Shown here: positions 49,064 to 57,210 of the stretch, piece after piece
Numbering within the stretch: the first letter of the stretch is position 1
How the letters are laid out: the number at the start of each line of letters is the position of its first letter
NCBI RefSeq assembly: GCF_002846555.1
Contig: NZ_PJMS01000001.1
Span: forward strand, 3,348,001 to 3,412,000
DNA length: 64,000 nucleotides
Direction of reading: 5' to 3'
DNA from: Aquimarina sp. MAR_2010_214
Lineage (GTDB): Bacteria > Bacteroidota > Bacteroidia > Flavobacteriales > Flavobacteriaceae
The notes under the pieces: generated by a model
What the model was told of the DNA's origin: nothing
The model's input: the letters and a program-made list of their open reading frames with translations, nothing else
Databases searched by the model: none
Position numbers and translations under genes: made by a program

Positions 49064-50116
49064 GGCTAAGTTCTAAAAAGCATATTATTTACTACTATGT
49101 TTTTAAATTCCATCCAGGCAGTATTGGAAGCAAAGGCTATAGCTGCTACGGTTGCCATTTTACTGGTTGAATTTTTTATTTTTTCTAAGACTAAAAACCA
49201 ATTCAGATAATTCTGAAGGTATTTTGTTGCCACTCCATTGAAGGGCTCCATAAATTTCCTTAGACGCATATCCATATTATTCACATTTTGTACGTGATAT
49301 ATTTTGTCAACAGCTCTTTGACCCTTCGAAGCATTAAATTTTTTGTGTGCTACCTTCTTGTCTTTTGCAAATGCAGTATAGCTTCTGTGACTGTCGCTAC
49401 AAAGGGTTTCTACTTTAGCCAACTTCCCTTGTAATATAGTCTCCAAGTCACTTTTACTAATGCGACCTCTGGTAGCTACTTTGAAATCTTTGTTCCCTGA
49501 TCGGTCACAACTGGCTATCACAGCTACTTTTTCATTACTGAGACCAGCTTTACTTGCCTTTGCGCCACGTTTTCTAGCAGGACGATCCAAATTTCGATTC
49601 CCTTTTTCAGAGTAAGCAAAGAAAAGATCATCACTCTCTAGGATTCCTTGGAATTCATCCACACTTACGCTCCCAAAGGAGACAAGTAATTTGTGCCTCC
49701 AATCAAAAGAAGTCTGAATAGAAATCCCTGTTTCTTTGGCACTCTTGCGAATACTATATCCAGAGAGTAAACAGAATAAATAACGATTAACTTTGTCTTT
49801 CTTCTTGAGGTTGTACCAGAACTTACCGGTAGTTTCACTAAAGTTTTTATGACAAGTATTACAAACATAGCGCTGTACTCCTTTGAGCTTACCATTAGCC
49901 TTAATTTTATTGCACTTACAATGAGGACAGCTTATGGCTTTACTCTGATTGCTATCAATCAGGGCTGAACCCTCAGTAGAGATCTCCAATAATGTGGAAA
50001 CAATTTCTGATTGAACCAAAGCCGATGAACTAATGAAAAAATCTCTAAAATCTTCTGGTATCATTTCTCCGTTTTTATAAAGTAAAGATAAAACATATTC
50101 TAATTAGAACTTAGCC
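49064..50116 (-). mobile_element. IS1595-family insertion sequence, 1053 bp
   Basis: The element starts and ends with a 13-bp perfect terminal inverted repeat, GGCTAAGTTCTAA (49064-49076) and TTAGAACTTAGCC (50104-50116), with further partial matches inside. It is flanked by the 8-bp duplication GAATAATC, carries one transposase gene, and begins GGC as other members of the family do. It interrupts a lipoprotein gene. The perfect duplication and intact transposase indicate a recent insertion. Confidence 0.9.
49066..50064 (-). CDS. IS1595-family transposase (ISXO2-like)
   Basis: The 332-residue DDE-type transposase has an N-terminal zinc ribbon with two CxxC pairs (SCPHCKCNKIKANGK and VCNTCHKNFS), a helix-turn-helix-like SIRKSAKETGISIQTSFDWR, and a catalytic core with ILESDDLFFAYSEKG, CSDSHRSYTAF and HVQNVNNMDMRLRKFMEPFN followed by YLQNYLNWFLVL. 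The residue order fits the ISXO2-like domain. The gene is intact, and its stop codon TAG lies inside the left terminal repeat. It transposes the element by cut-and-paste and generates 8-bp target duplications. Confidence 0.92.
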   Translation of the reverse strand: MIPEDFRDFFISSSALVQSEIVSTLLEISTEGSALIDSNQSKAISCPHCKCNKIKANGKLKGVQRYVCNTCHKNFSETTGKFWYNLKKKDKVNRYLFCLLSGYSIRKSAKETGISIQTSFDWRHKLLVSFGSVSVDEFQGILESDDLFFAYSEKGNRNLDRPARKRGAKASKAGLSNEKVAVIASCDRSGNKDFKVATRGRISKSDLETILQGKLAKVETLCSDSHRSYTAFAKDKKVAHKKFNASKGQRAVDKIYHVQNVNNMDMRLRKFMEPFNGVATKYLQNYLNWFLVLEKIKNSTSKMATVAAIAFASNTAWMEFKNIVVNNMLFRT

Positions 50117-50124
50117 GAATAATC
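50117..50124. repeat. Target site duplication, right copy
   Basis: GAATAATC directly right of the IS end, identical to 49056-49063. Confidence 0.9.
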
Positions 50125-50376
50125 TAATGACTTCAAGTTCTTGGAGTAATTATTAATTGCTTCACTTACTGAAGTCTTTTCAGAAGCGTGATTTCTGATG
50201 TCACCAAAGATGCTATCTTTTTCAAATATATACTTTACACAACTGACACTTTTTCTTTCCATATTTGAAGAGGAACTATTTTCTTTTTTATTCGACCCAT
50301 TACATGCCAAAAGTAAAAGTGATAAAAATAGGATTATAGGTTTTACCATGATTTTATTAAATTGATAATCTAGCTT

Positions 50377-50385
50377 GTTGCCAAC
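50377..50385. repeat. Outer cassette boundary (right edge of array)
   Basis: GTTGCCAAC, 28 bp upstream of the split lipoprotein start, is the perfect inverted match of GTTGGCAAC at 48827. It marks the last recognisable cassette end before the hut operon; no further spacer follows. Confidence 0.5.
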
Positions 50386-50743
50386 AATTAAATATACCCA
50401 ATTGGATATATTTCCTATATGTCTTCAACAAATCTAACTTATTTTTAATAAATATGACATCATCAAACCATATAGGTATAATCTCGACTGTGTTCGGGGT
50501 AATGTGGAGACATAACGTATTTCGATAAGTCTAACAAGGCCTTGAGCCCTTCGATACAATCAGAATGACAAGGGTTTCCGGTTAAAAAAGCTATTCTAGA
50601 TAATTATATCAATAAGGACCAAAATTATACTTATAAGAATTAATCATACCTATTGCGGAAACCCGTAATAATCGTATTACATAGTACAGTATCTTTATAC
50701 TAAGTTGAGTTTATATGATTGTTATTTAAGTGGTTAAATGTGT

Positions 50744-50778
50744 AAAACCCTCTAGTTTTTTTACTAGAGGGTTTTTTA
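50744..50778. terminator. Strong bidirectional terminator
   Basis: AAACCCTCTAG and CTAGAGGGTTT form an 11-bp perfect stem (50745-50755 with 50764-50774) around a T-rich loop, followed by TTTTTT on the plus strand and AAA on the other side. It can end transcripts from the array side and probably those of the hut operon. Confidence 0.85.
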
Positions 50779-50811
50779 TATGAAGTATATAAGTTAAACC
50801 GTTGTGCATTT

Positions 50812-50897
50812 AGATTTTTTCAACCATAATCCTATTCTCGATACACCACACTCAAAAGCGTGGCACTCGAATTGACGCATTATGGTTGAAAAAATCT
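50812..50897. repeat. 19-bp perfect inverted repeat with 48-nt loop
   Basis: Arm 50812-50830 (AGATTTTTTCAACCATAAT) pairs perfectly with 50879-50897. The loop contains CACTCAAAAGCGTGGCACTC. It lies 41 bp after the hutF stop. Either a structured 3' end of the hut mRNA or a small non-autonomous repeat element. Confidence 0.65.
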
Positions 50898-50937
50898 ATT
50901 CTCAATAACCCACAACAGGTTACACTAGTCAGAAATA

Positions 50938-52320
50938 TCACCTGTTCTTTAATGCATCGATGGTTTTTACAAACTTTTCTTTTATCTCCTGATACTTTGT
51001 ATGATTTCGGTTTTTAACAATCATTTCTCCGTTAGCAATAGTTCCTAACTGCATGTTTGAATCTGTAGCATATACAATAGTCGATGTAAGATTTTTTGTA
51101 GAGGCGGTAGCTAATAATGGTGATGAAGCATCAATAATACAAGCATTTAGAGGTTCTCCAACCTTAAAGAAATCCTTGTTAAAATTATTCATCGCTTTTC
51201 TTCCTGTTTCAGTAACCATTTCTAATGCATACATTCCAGAATTTCCTTGTTGATTAGAGGAGTAGGTGTTTCTTTTATGAGAAATTAAGCGTTGTCCATA
51301 ATCCAAAATACGTAGTTCTTCTAACGGATTAAGACCTATGTGACTATCGGTGCCAATACTCCATTTCCCTCCATTTTCCTGGTATTTTCTTAACGGAAAT
51401 AATCCATCCCCCAAATTACCTTCTGTACTAGGGCAGAGCACTACATTAGCTTTGCTTTTTGCAATTCCCTCGATTTCATTATCTGTTAGGTGTGTTGCGT
51501 GTACCAAATGAAACCTGTCATTCATATCTACATGATCTAATAACCATTCTACAGGACGTTTTCCCAGATATTTGACAGAATCTTCTATCTCTTTTAGTTG
51601 TTCTGAAACATGAATATGAAAGGGAATATTCTGAGGTCCAGATTTTGCGATCTCGGCAATATCAGACGGTTCAACTCCTCTCATAGAGTGTATGCCAATA
51701 GCAATATTAGCATGTTGGTAGTGTGTACAAGCTTCTTTGCTTGATTCTAATAATGTTAGATATTCATCAATAGTAGGAGAGATAAACCTTCGCTGCCTGT
51801 CATTTGGTTCTTGCCCAAAACCTCCTTTTTGATAAAAAATAGGAACCAGCGTAATCCCAATACCTACATTTTTTGCTGCGGAAATAAGACTATTTCCCAT
51901 TTCGGAAAGATTAGCGTAGGGGACTCCATTTTTATCGTGATGTACATAATGAAATTCGGCTACATTGGTATATCCATGACGAGCCATTTCTGCATAGAGC
52001 ATTGTTGCTATGGCTTCCATTTGCTCTGGATTCATTGTTAATGCTAATTGGTACATGGCTTCTCTCCATCCCCAAAAGTCATCTGGGGTAGAAGTAGTGC
52101 TTTCATGCCTTTCTGCCAAACCTGCCATAGCATATTGAAACGCATGAGAGTGTGCATTCTGAAACCCGGGAATAGCAAAACCATCAATAATTTCATTGGA
52201 TGTATTTTGTGGGTCAAAAGAAGAGATATCTGTAATGATACCTTCATTATTTACAGTGAAACTGGTGTTTTCTTTCCAGCCAGTATTTTGTAGTATTCCC
52301 TTAAAATAATAGGTTTTCAT
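50938..52320 (-). CDS. hutF: Formimidoylglutamate deiminase
   Basis: HutF hydrolyses N-formimidoyl-L-glutamate to N-formylglutamate and ammonia, step four of the five-step histidine degradation route. The 460-residue amidohydrolase has the metal motif GFQNAHSHAFQYAMAGLAER, a second set HIHVSEQLKEIEDSVKYLGK, HATHLTDNEIEGIA and the Asp in WSIGTDSHIGLNPLEELR. The length is normal. It is the last gene of the operon, following hutG by about 110 bp, and together with HutG defines the formylglutamate branch instead of the single-step HutG-type arginase reaction. Confidence 0.93.
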   Translation of the reverse strand: MKTYYFKGILQNTGWKENTSFTVNNEGIITDISSFDPQNTSNEIIDGFAIPGFQNAHSHAFQYAMAGLAERHESTTSTPDDFWGWREAMYQLALTMNPEQMEAIATMLYAEMARHGYTNVAEFHYVHHDKNGVPYANLSEMGNSLISAAKNVGIGITLVPIFYQKGGFGQEPNDRQRRFISPTIDEYLTLLESSKEACTHYQHANIAIGIHSMRGVEPSDIAEIAKSGPQNIPFHIHVSEQLKEIEDSVKYLGKRPVEWLLDHVDMNDRFHLVHATHLTDNEIEGIAKSKANVVLCPSTEGNLGDGLFPLRKYQENGGKWSIGTDSHIGLNPLEELRILDYGQRLISHKRNTYSSNQQGNSGMYALEMVTETGRKAMNNFNKDFFKVGEPLNACIIDASSPLLATASTKNLTSTIVYATDSNMQLGTIANGEMIVKNRNHTKYQEIKEKFVKTIDALKNR

Positions 52321-52429
52321 CTGTTCTTTTTTATTGTTTTTTTAATTGTCAGATGGAATTCGCCATTGAACATCTCGGTTGGTATCAACTTTAATTGTTA
52401 CGGCTCATTTCATAATTTGTTTCAGAATT

Positions 52430-53233
52430 TTATTTTTGTAGCGTTTCAATTAAACGCTCCATGGTATGTTGTAATATGTGCTGCACTTTTTTTGCTCTTT
52501 CCTCATTATAAGTAACTTCATTGTCATCCATATATAAAATTTTATTCATTTCCAGCTGAAGCGTATGAATATTATTCTCTGGATTTCCGAAGTAACGGGT
52601 AATATGTCCTCCCTTAAAAGGGGAGTTATGATTAATTTCAAATGTTCCTGATTTTAACCCATGCAAAGCAGATGTAATGAGTTCTGGAGATGCCGTTTTC
52701 TCATCGTTATTTCCTAAAATCATATCTGGAAAAGGATCTTTTTGAATCGTACTTACTTTATGGCGGATAGAATGCGCATCCCAAAGTAAAACTTTACCAA
52801 ACTGGTTTTTTCTATCTTCTATCAGCGTTTTAAGTTGCTTGTAGTAGGGCCAGTAATAGGTATCTAATCTTCTCTTAATTTCGTTTTGATCAGGTTCGAA
52901 TTCTTGAGACTTATAAATTTTATTTCCGTAAAAATCTGTTATTGGTGTATTGCTTGTAATAAGTCTGTTATCATTATACAAGGGTACACTTTTTGGATCT
53001 CTATTAAGGTCGATTACCCATCGACTTAGATTTGCCTTAACTACAGTGATTCCCAAAGATGGTGCGAATTCGTACAGTCGATGTACAAACCAATCAGTAT
53101 CATCAAGATGGGTACGCATCCTTTTTTTATACTGTTTTTTTATGGCTGAAGGAAATTTTGTTCCCGAATGCGGGACACTTATAATTATAGGAACTATAGG
53201 TGCTTTGGCTTCTGTAATCTTAAATAGATTCAC
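52430..53233 (-). CDS. hutG: N-formylglutamate amidohydrolase
   Basis: This 267-residue enzyme (FGase family) cleaves N-formylglutamate into glutamate and formate, the last step of the pathway. The conserved motif IISVPHSGTKFPSAIKKQYK carries the His-Ser-Gly, THLDDTDWFVHRLYEFA and SRWVIDLNRDPKSVPLYNDN follow, and LLWDAHSIRHKVS holds another conserved pair. Size and motifs match FGase, while the arginase-like type of HutG is excluded. It lies between hutD and hutF on the same strand, 14 bp after hutD. Confidence 0.92.
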   Translation of the reverse strand: MNLFKITEAKAPIVPIIISVPHSGTKFPSAIKKQYKKRMRTHLDDTDWFVHRLYEFAPSLGITVVKANLSRWVIDLNRDPKSVPLYNDNRLITSNTPITDFYGNKIYKSQEFEPDQNEIKRRLDTYYWPYYKQLKTLIEDRKNQFGKVLLWDAHSIRHKVSTIQKDPFPDMILGNNDEKTASPELITSALHGLKSGTFEINHNSPFKGGHITRYFGNPENNIHTLQLEMNKILYMDDNEVTYNEERAKKVQHILQHTMERLIETLQK

Positions 53234-53247
53234 ACGTTTAAATTTTA

Positions 53248-53844
53248 TTAATTAGTTACTATTTCAGAGAAAACTAAGGTACTATCTTTAATTGCATTAA
53301 TATGCATATTAGTTGCAATTGGTTGTCGTATAACTAATACATCAGATTGGTGTATCGTATACTCTTGATGATTGATGTCAATAGTAACTTCTCCAGAATA
53401 GTTATATATAAATACCCAATCCCACTTATTTTTAATAGGGCATAGGATGTTTTCGTTTTGCTTAGGAGTAAATACGCCTAGTTTACCCACCGTGTTACCT
53501 GTGGTCATCAGGTTAAAATCTGTACACATTCCTATAGAAGATGTTTTCCAACCTCCTTCAAATGTATCACTATCTAATTTTGAAAGCTGTTTTGTGTATC
53601 TGTCTTCGTGTTGTAATGTTATTTCTCCATCCAAAACCAGAAGTGTTCTCGACACACCTGGAAGTGAAGTGAAAACAGATTTTTCTATTGCAACAGTCGC
53701 CATACTTAACCTGAAATCAAAATTTAATTCCTTGTAATTTGCCGTTGGGGGATACATAAAAAATTGTGTAGTTGTTCCCCCAGACCAGGTATTGGTTTTA
53801 AATGTATCTGATGTAATGATGGTAACCTCCATAATACGGTGCAT
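53248..53844 (-). CDS. hutD: HutD family cupin protein
   Basis: A 198-residue bicupin-like protein. The segment TNTWSGGTTTQFFMYPPTAN and the later FDFRLSMATVAIEKSVFTSL PGVSRTLLVLDGEITL are characteristic of HutD. It has been suggested that HutD adjusts histidine use by limiting intermediates, probably binding formylglutamate or urocanate; the exact role is not settled. Its first ATG is adjacent to the stop of hutU (0 bp apart), and a second ATG 5 codons later (MEVTIITSD) is an alternative start. It lies within the hut operon as usual. Confidence 0.88.
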   Translation of the reverse strand: MHRIMEVTIITSDTFKTNTWSGGTTTQFFMYPPTANYKELNFDFRLSMATVAIEKSVFTSLPGVSRTLLVLDGEITLQHEDRYTKQLSKLDSDTFEGGWKTSSIGMCTDFNLMTTGNTVGKLGVFTPKQNENILCPIKNKWDWVFIYNYSGEVTIDINHQEYTIHQSDVLVIRQPIATNMHINAIKDSTLVFSEIVTN

Positions 53845-55851
53845 TTATATAAAACCTTTTAATAGTTCATCATCTACCAAATTTGGTAATGTTACTTTAA
53901 GTTGCGGAGTTCTTTCCATTTCTCTTTTTATAGCGAACAGTGCTTCTTCATTACGAGCCCAACTTCTTCTAGAGATTCCATTATTTACATCATAAAATAA
54001 CATACGTTCTAGTTTTTCTGAAGCTTCTGCAGAGCCATCGAGTAGCATCCCGAATCCACCGTTGATTACTTCTCCCCAGCCAACACCACCACCATTGTGG
54101 ATAGATACCCAGGTAGCTCCTCTAAAACTATCTCCGATCACATTATGAATAGCCATATCTGCAGTAAATTTACTGCCATCATAAATATTACTGGTTTCCC
54201 GATAAGGGGAATCGGTACCGCTTACATCATGATGATCTCTCCCCAGAACAACCGGAGCCGAAATTTTTCCACTCTCAATTGCCTTGTTAAACGCTTCAGC
54301 GATTTTGATTCTACCCTCGGCATCGGCGTATAAAATACGAGCTTGAGAACCAACCACAAGTTTGTTTTGTTTGGCTTCTCTAATCCAGGTAATATTATCC
54401 TGCATCTGCTGTTGAATTTCTTTTGGAGAAACTTTTTTGATAGCTTCCATTACTTCTAAGGCAATCTGATCTGTGGTGTCCAGGTCTTCTGGTTTCCCAG
54501 AGGTACATACCCATCTAAAAGGCCCGAAACCATAATCAAAACACATAGGGCCCAGAATGTCCTGTACATAGGATGGGTACTTAAAATCAATACCGTTTTC
54601 TGCCATGATATCTGCTCCTGCACGAGAAGCTTCTAGTAAGAACGCGTTTCCGTAATCAAAGAAATAGGTGCCTCTTGCAGTATGTTTATTAATTGCTTCT
54701 GCATGTCTGCGAAGCGATTCCTGAACTTTGTTTTTAAACGCTTCTGGATCATTACTGATCAAGGTATTGGCTTCTTCATAGCTTAGCCCTACAGGATAAT
54801 ATCCTCCAGACCACGGGTTGTGCAATGATGTTTGATCAGATCCTAATTGAATATAGATGTTTTCTTCATAGAATCGCTCCCAGATATCAACAACATTACC
54901 TTGATATGCAATAGAAACGATTTCTTTTTGATCCATTGCTTTTTGAACTCTGGTTACCAAATCATTTAAATTATCATGAATTTCATCTACCCAACCTTGC
55001 TCATGACGTTTTTGGGCTGCTTTTGAATTTACTTCGGCACAAATAGTAATACATCCTGCAATGTTTCCAGCTTTTGGTTGAGCACCACTCATTCCTCCTA
55101 ATCCAGAAGTTAAAAAGATTTTACCAGCAGGACTTTCTTCGGATTTCAATGTTTTTCTAAAAGCGTTCATTACGGTAATAGTTGTACCATGTACAATACC
55201 TTGAGGACCAATGTACATATAGCTTCCTGCGGTCATTTGCCCATATTGCGTTACACCCAGAGCATTGTATTTTTCCCAATCATCAGGTTTTGAATAGTTG
55301 GGAATCATCATTCCGTTGGTTACCACAACTCTTGGAGCATCTTTTGAAGAAGGGAATAATCCCATAGGATGTCCAGAGTACATATGTAAAGTTTGCGCTT
55401 CGGTCATCGTGGCCAAATATTGCATCGTTAATACATATTGTGCCCAATTTTGAAATACAGCTCCGTTACCACCATACGTTATTAACTCGTATGGATGCTG
55501 TGCGACTGCATGATCCAGGTTATTCTGAATCATAAGCATAATTCCTGCTGCTTGTTTTGTCTCTGCAGGATATTCATCAATAGGACGAGCATACATAACG
55601 TATTCTGGCATAAAGCGATACATATAAATACGTCCGAATGTATTTAATTCATCTAAAAACTCACTGGCAAGTTCTTTATGCCAGTCTTTTGGGAAATATC
55701 GTAATGCATTTTTAAGTGCTAATTTTTTTTCTTCGTTAGAAAGAATTTGTTTTCGTTTGGGAGCACGACTAATTTTAGAATCCAAAGATTTCTTTGGAGG
55801 CATTGTTTTAGGAATCCCTTGAAGTATTTGTTCTTTGAAACTCATATTCAT
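53845..55851 (-). CDS. hutU: Urocanate hydratase
   Basis: Urocanase uses tightly bound NAD to hydrate urocanate to imidazolonepropionate, step two of histidine degradation. The 668-residue length is longer than many (about 560), which is common in Bacteroidota. Motifs include ELITYGGNGAVFQNWAQYVL near the start, the NAD-binding region VFLTSGLGGMSGAQPKAGNI, and the active-site Cys region GFGPFRWVCTSGKPEDLDTT. The C-terminal domain has FRGATWVSIHNGGGVGWGEV. It is the third gene of the operon, 68 bp after hutI. Confidence 0.95.
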   Translation of the reverse strand: MNMSFKEQILQGIPKTMPPKKSLDSKISRAPKRKQILSNEEKKLALKNALRYFPKDWHKELASEFLDELNTFGRIYMYRFMPEYVMYARPIDEYPAETKQAAGIMLMIQNNLDHAVAQHPYELITYGGNGAVFQNWAQYVLTMQYLATMTEAQTLHMYSGHPMGLFPSSKDAPRVVVTNGMMIPNYSKPDDWEKYNALGVTQYGQMTAGSYMYIGPQGIVHGTTITVMNAFRKTLKSEESPAGKIFLTSGLGGMSGAQPKAGNIAGCITICAEVNSKAAQKRHEQGWVDEIHDNLNDLVTRVQKAMDQKEIVSIAYQGNVVDIWERFYEENIYIQLGSDQTSLHNPWSGGYYPVGLSYEEANTLISNDPEAFKNKVQESLRRHAEAINKHTARGTYFFDYGNAFLLEASRAGADIMAENGIDFKYPSYVQDILGPMCFDYGFGPFRWVCTSGKPEDLDTTDQIALEVMEAIKKVSPKEIQQQMQDNITWIREAKQNKLVVGSQARILYADAEGRIKIAEAFNKAIESGKISAPVVLGRDHHDVSGTDSPYRETSNIYDGSKFTADMAIHNVIGDSFRGATWVSIHNGGGVGWGEVINGGFGMLLDGSAEASEKLERMLFYDVNNGISRRSWARNEEALFAIKREMERTPQLKVTLPNLVDDELLKGFI

Positions 55852-55919
55852 ATTTTTTTTACCTCATGACTGTGCTGTATCGAATTGAGTGCAGGCCTGT
55901 GAAGTTTGTTTTATTGTCG

Positions 55920-57158
55920 TTATATTAACTTTCCTTTTTTGCATACCTGAGAAGGAATGAGTTTTCCCTGATGGTAAAAGATTTCATTGATATGTTCTGT
56001 TTCAAACAGGTTAAAATCTGCTATCATCCCAGGAACTAATCTTCCTCTGTCGTCTAGATTAAGTGCAGCAGCTGCTCTACAGGTAATTCCGGCAAGAATT
56101 TCTGCATTACTTAATTTTTGAAATGTGCCCAGAATACAAGCTTGTGTTAGCAAATCCCCCATTGGTGCCGAACCAGGATTCCAGTCACTGGCGATAGCAA
56201 GAGCTCCTCCTGCGTCTAAAATTTTTCGGGCAGGAGTGAAGTCACATCCTAATCCAATGGAAGCACCAGGTAAAGCAACCGAAATCACATTACTTTGGGC
56301 TAACATTTGTATTTCATTCTCGGTACTGGCTTCCAAATGATCTGCACTAATTGCTCCTACTTTTACAGCTACTTCGCTACCTCCTGTATTAAATTGATCT
56401 GCATGGACGGTAATATCAAATCCCATTTGTTTTGCTTTTTCAAAATAGGGATAGATATCAGAAGGAAGAAATGCTCCTTGCTCAACAAAAGCGTCTATTC
56501 GATTTGTAAGTTGCTCTTCTTTTAATAAAGGAAATAGAGTAGTACTAATTTCTTCGAGGTATGCTTTATGATCTCCATCAAAATCCCGGGGAAGTATATG
56601 CCCGGCAAGACAGGTGGAGACTAAATCTGCTGTTGTACTACTATTTGCAGTTTTTATAGCACGTAGCATTTTAAGTTCTTCTGTAACCGAAAGACCATAT
56701 CCACTTTTTACTTCGATTGTGGTAATTCCTCTTTTTAGTAATGTATTTGCTCTTTCTATAACACCAGAAACAAGCACCTGCTGTTCTGCTTTTCTGGTTT
56801 GAGTAACGGTATCCCAGATACCACCACCAGCTTCAGCAATTTCTAGATAGGATCTTCCTGCATTTCGCATAGCATAATCATTAGCTCTGGATCCAGAAAA
56901 ACAAATATGAGTATGAGGATCTATAAAGCCAGGAGTACATACATGATCGGTATGTAATTCTATAATTTCTGCTTGTAGCGCATTGGCTTTTTCTTTTAAA
57001 TCTGAAAAAGCACCAATGGTGTGGATTTTTTCACCTTCAATAAGAATACCTGCATTCTCAATGATTTCGAGGTCTTGATCTTTTATAGCACCTTTACTAC
57101 CTGTTTTTTGTAGCGGTATAAGTTGCGTGATCGGGCCTATTAATGTATATGTTGTCAT
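55920..57158 (-). CDS. hutI: Imidazolonepropionase
   Basis: HutI hydrolyses imidazolone-5-propionate to formimidoylglutamate, step three. The 412-residue amidohydrolase has VCTPGFIDPHTHICFSGSRA with the HxH metal site, TTIEVKSGYGLSVTEELKML, ITVHADQFNTGGSEVAVKVG with the third His, and LAIASDWNPGSAPMGDLLTQ with the metal Asp. All ligands expected for a zinc or iron site are present, and length is normal. It is between hutH (52 bp upstream) and hutU on the same strand, in pathway order. Confidence 0.95.
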   Translation of the reverse strand: MTTYTLIGPITQLIPLQKTGSKGAIKDQDLEIIENAGILIEGEKIHTIGAFSDLKEKANALQAEIIELHTDHVCTPGFIDPHTHICFSGSRANDYAMRNAGRSYLEIAEAGGGIWDTVTQTRKAEQQVLVSGVIERANTLLKRGITTIEVKSGYGLSVTEELKMLRAIKTANSSTTADLVSTCLAGHILPRDFDGDHKAYLEEISTTLFPLLKEEQLTNRIDAFVEQGAFLPSDIYPYFEKAKQMGFDITVHADQFNTGGSEVAVKVGAISADHLEASTENEIQMLAQSNVISVALPGASIGLGCDFTPARKILDAGGALAIASDWNPGSAPMGDLLTQACILGTFQKLSNAEILAGITCRAAAALNLDDRGRLVPGMIADFNLFETEHINEIFYHQGKLIPSQVCKKGKLI

Positions 57159-57210
57159 ATTAATTTTTTTTCATTTACATCGAGTCTAAGGGAACTACTT
57201 AATTTTTGGA

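Larger units (their letters stand above)
48843..50349 (-). pseudogene. Lipoprotein gene split by IS1595-family insertion
   Basis: The 5' part (50349-50117) encodes a lipoprotein signal LILFLSLLLLACNGSNKKE and a mature part up to NYSKNLKSLDYS, then runs into the IS and stops three codons later. The 3' part continues in frame beyond the IS: after the second target duplication copy (49056-49063) it reads NCPEEFKSAFYKHIKAWLDF and goes on to a TAA at 48843-48845. Removing the IS and one target copy restores one frame of about 148 residues. The repaired protein would be a cassette-borne lipoprotein of unknown function. The cassette is bounded by GTTGGCAAC and GTTGCCAAC. Confidence 0.8.
50386..50937. 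other. Junction between array and hut operon
   Basis: This 552-bp stretch has no gene. It holds a degenerate REP-like sequence (50521-50579, TTGAGCCCTTCGATACAATC and AGAATGACA), a strong terminator (50744-50778) and a 19-bp inverted repeat (50812-50897). No integrase or attI-like site is visible here, although this is where the integrase end of a minus-strand array would be expected. Confidence 0.6.

Noticed and set aside
20938..50385. Reading the spacers as a CRISPR array
   Set aside because: The repeats are 70-200 bp, imperfect and separated by whole genes; there are no short uniform repeats with unique spacers and no cas genes.
20938..50937. An integron integrase or attI at either edge of the array
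   Set aside because: No tyrosine recombinase frame is found on either strand at 20.5-21 kb or 50.3-50.9 kb, nor elsewhere in the window.
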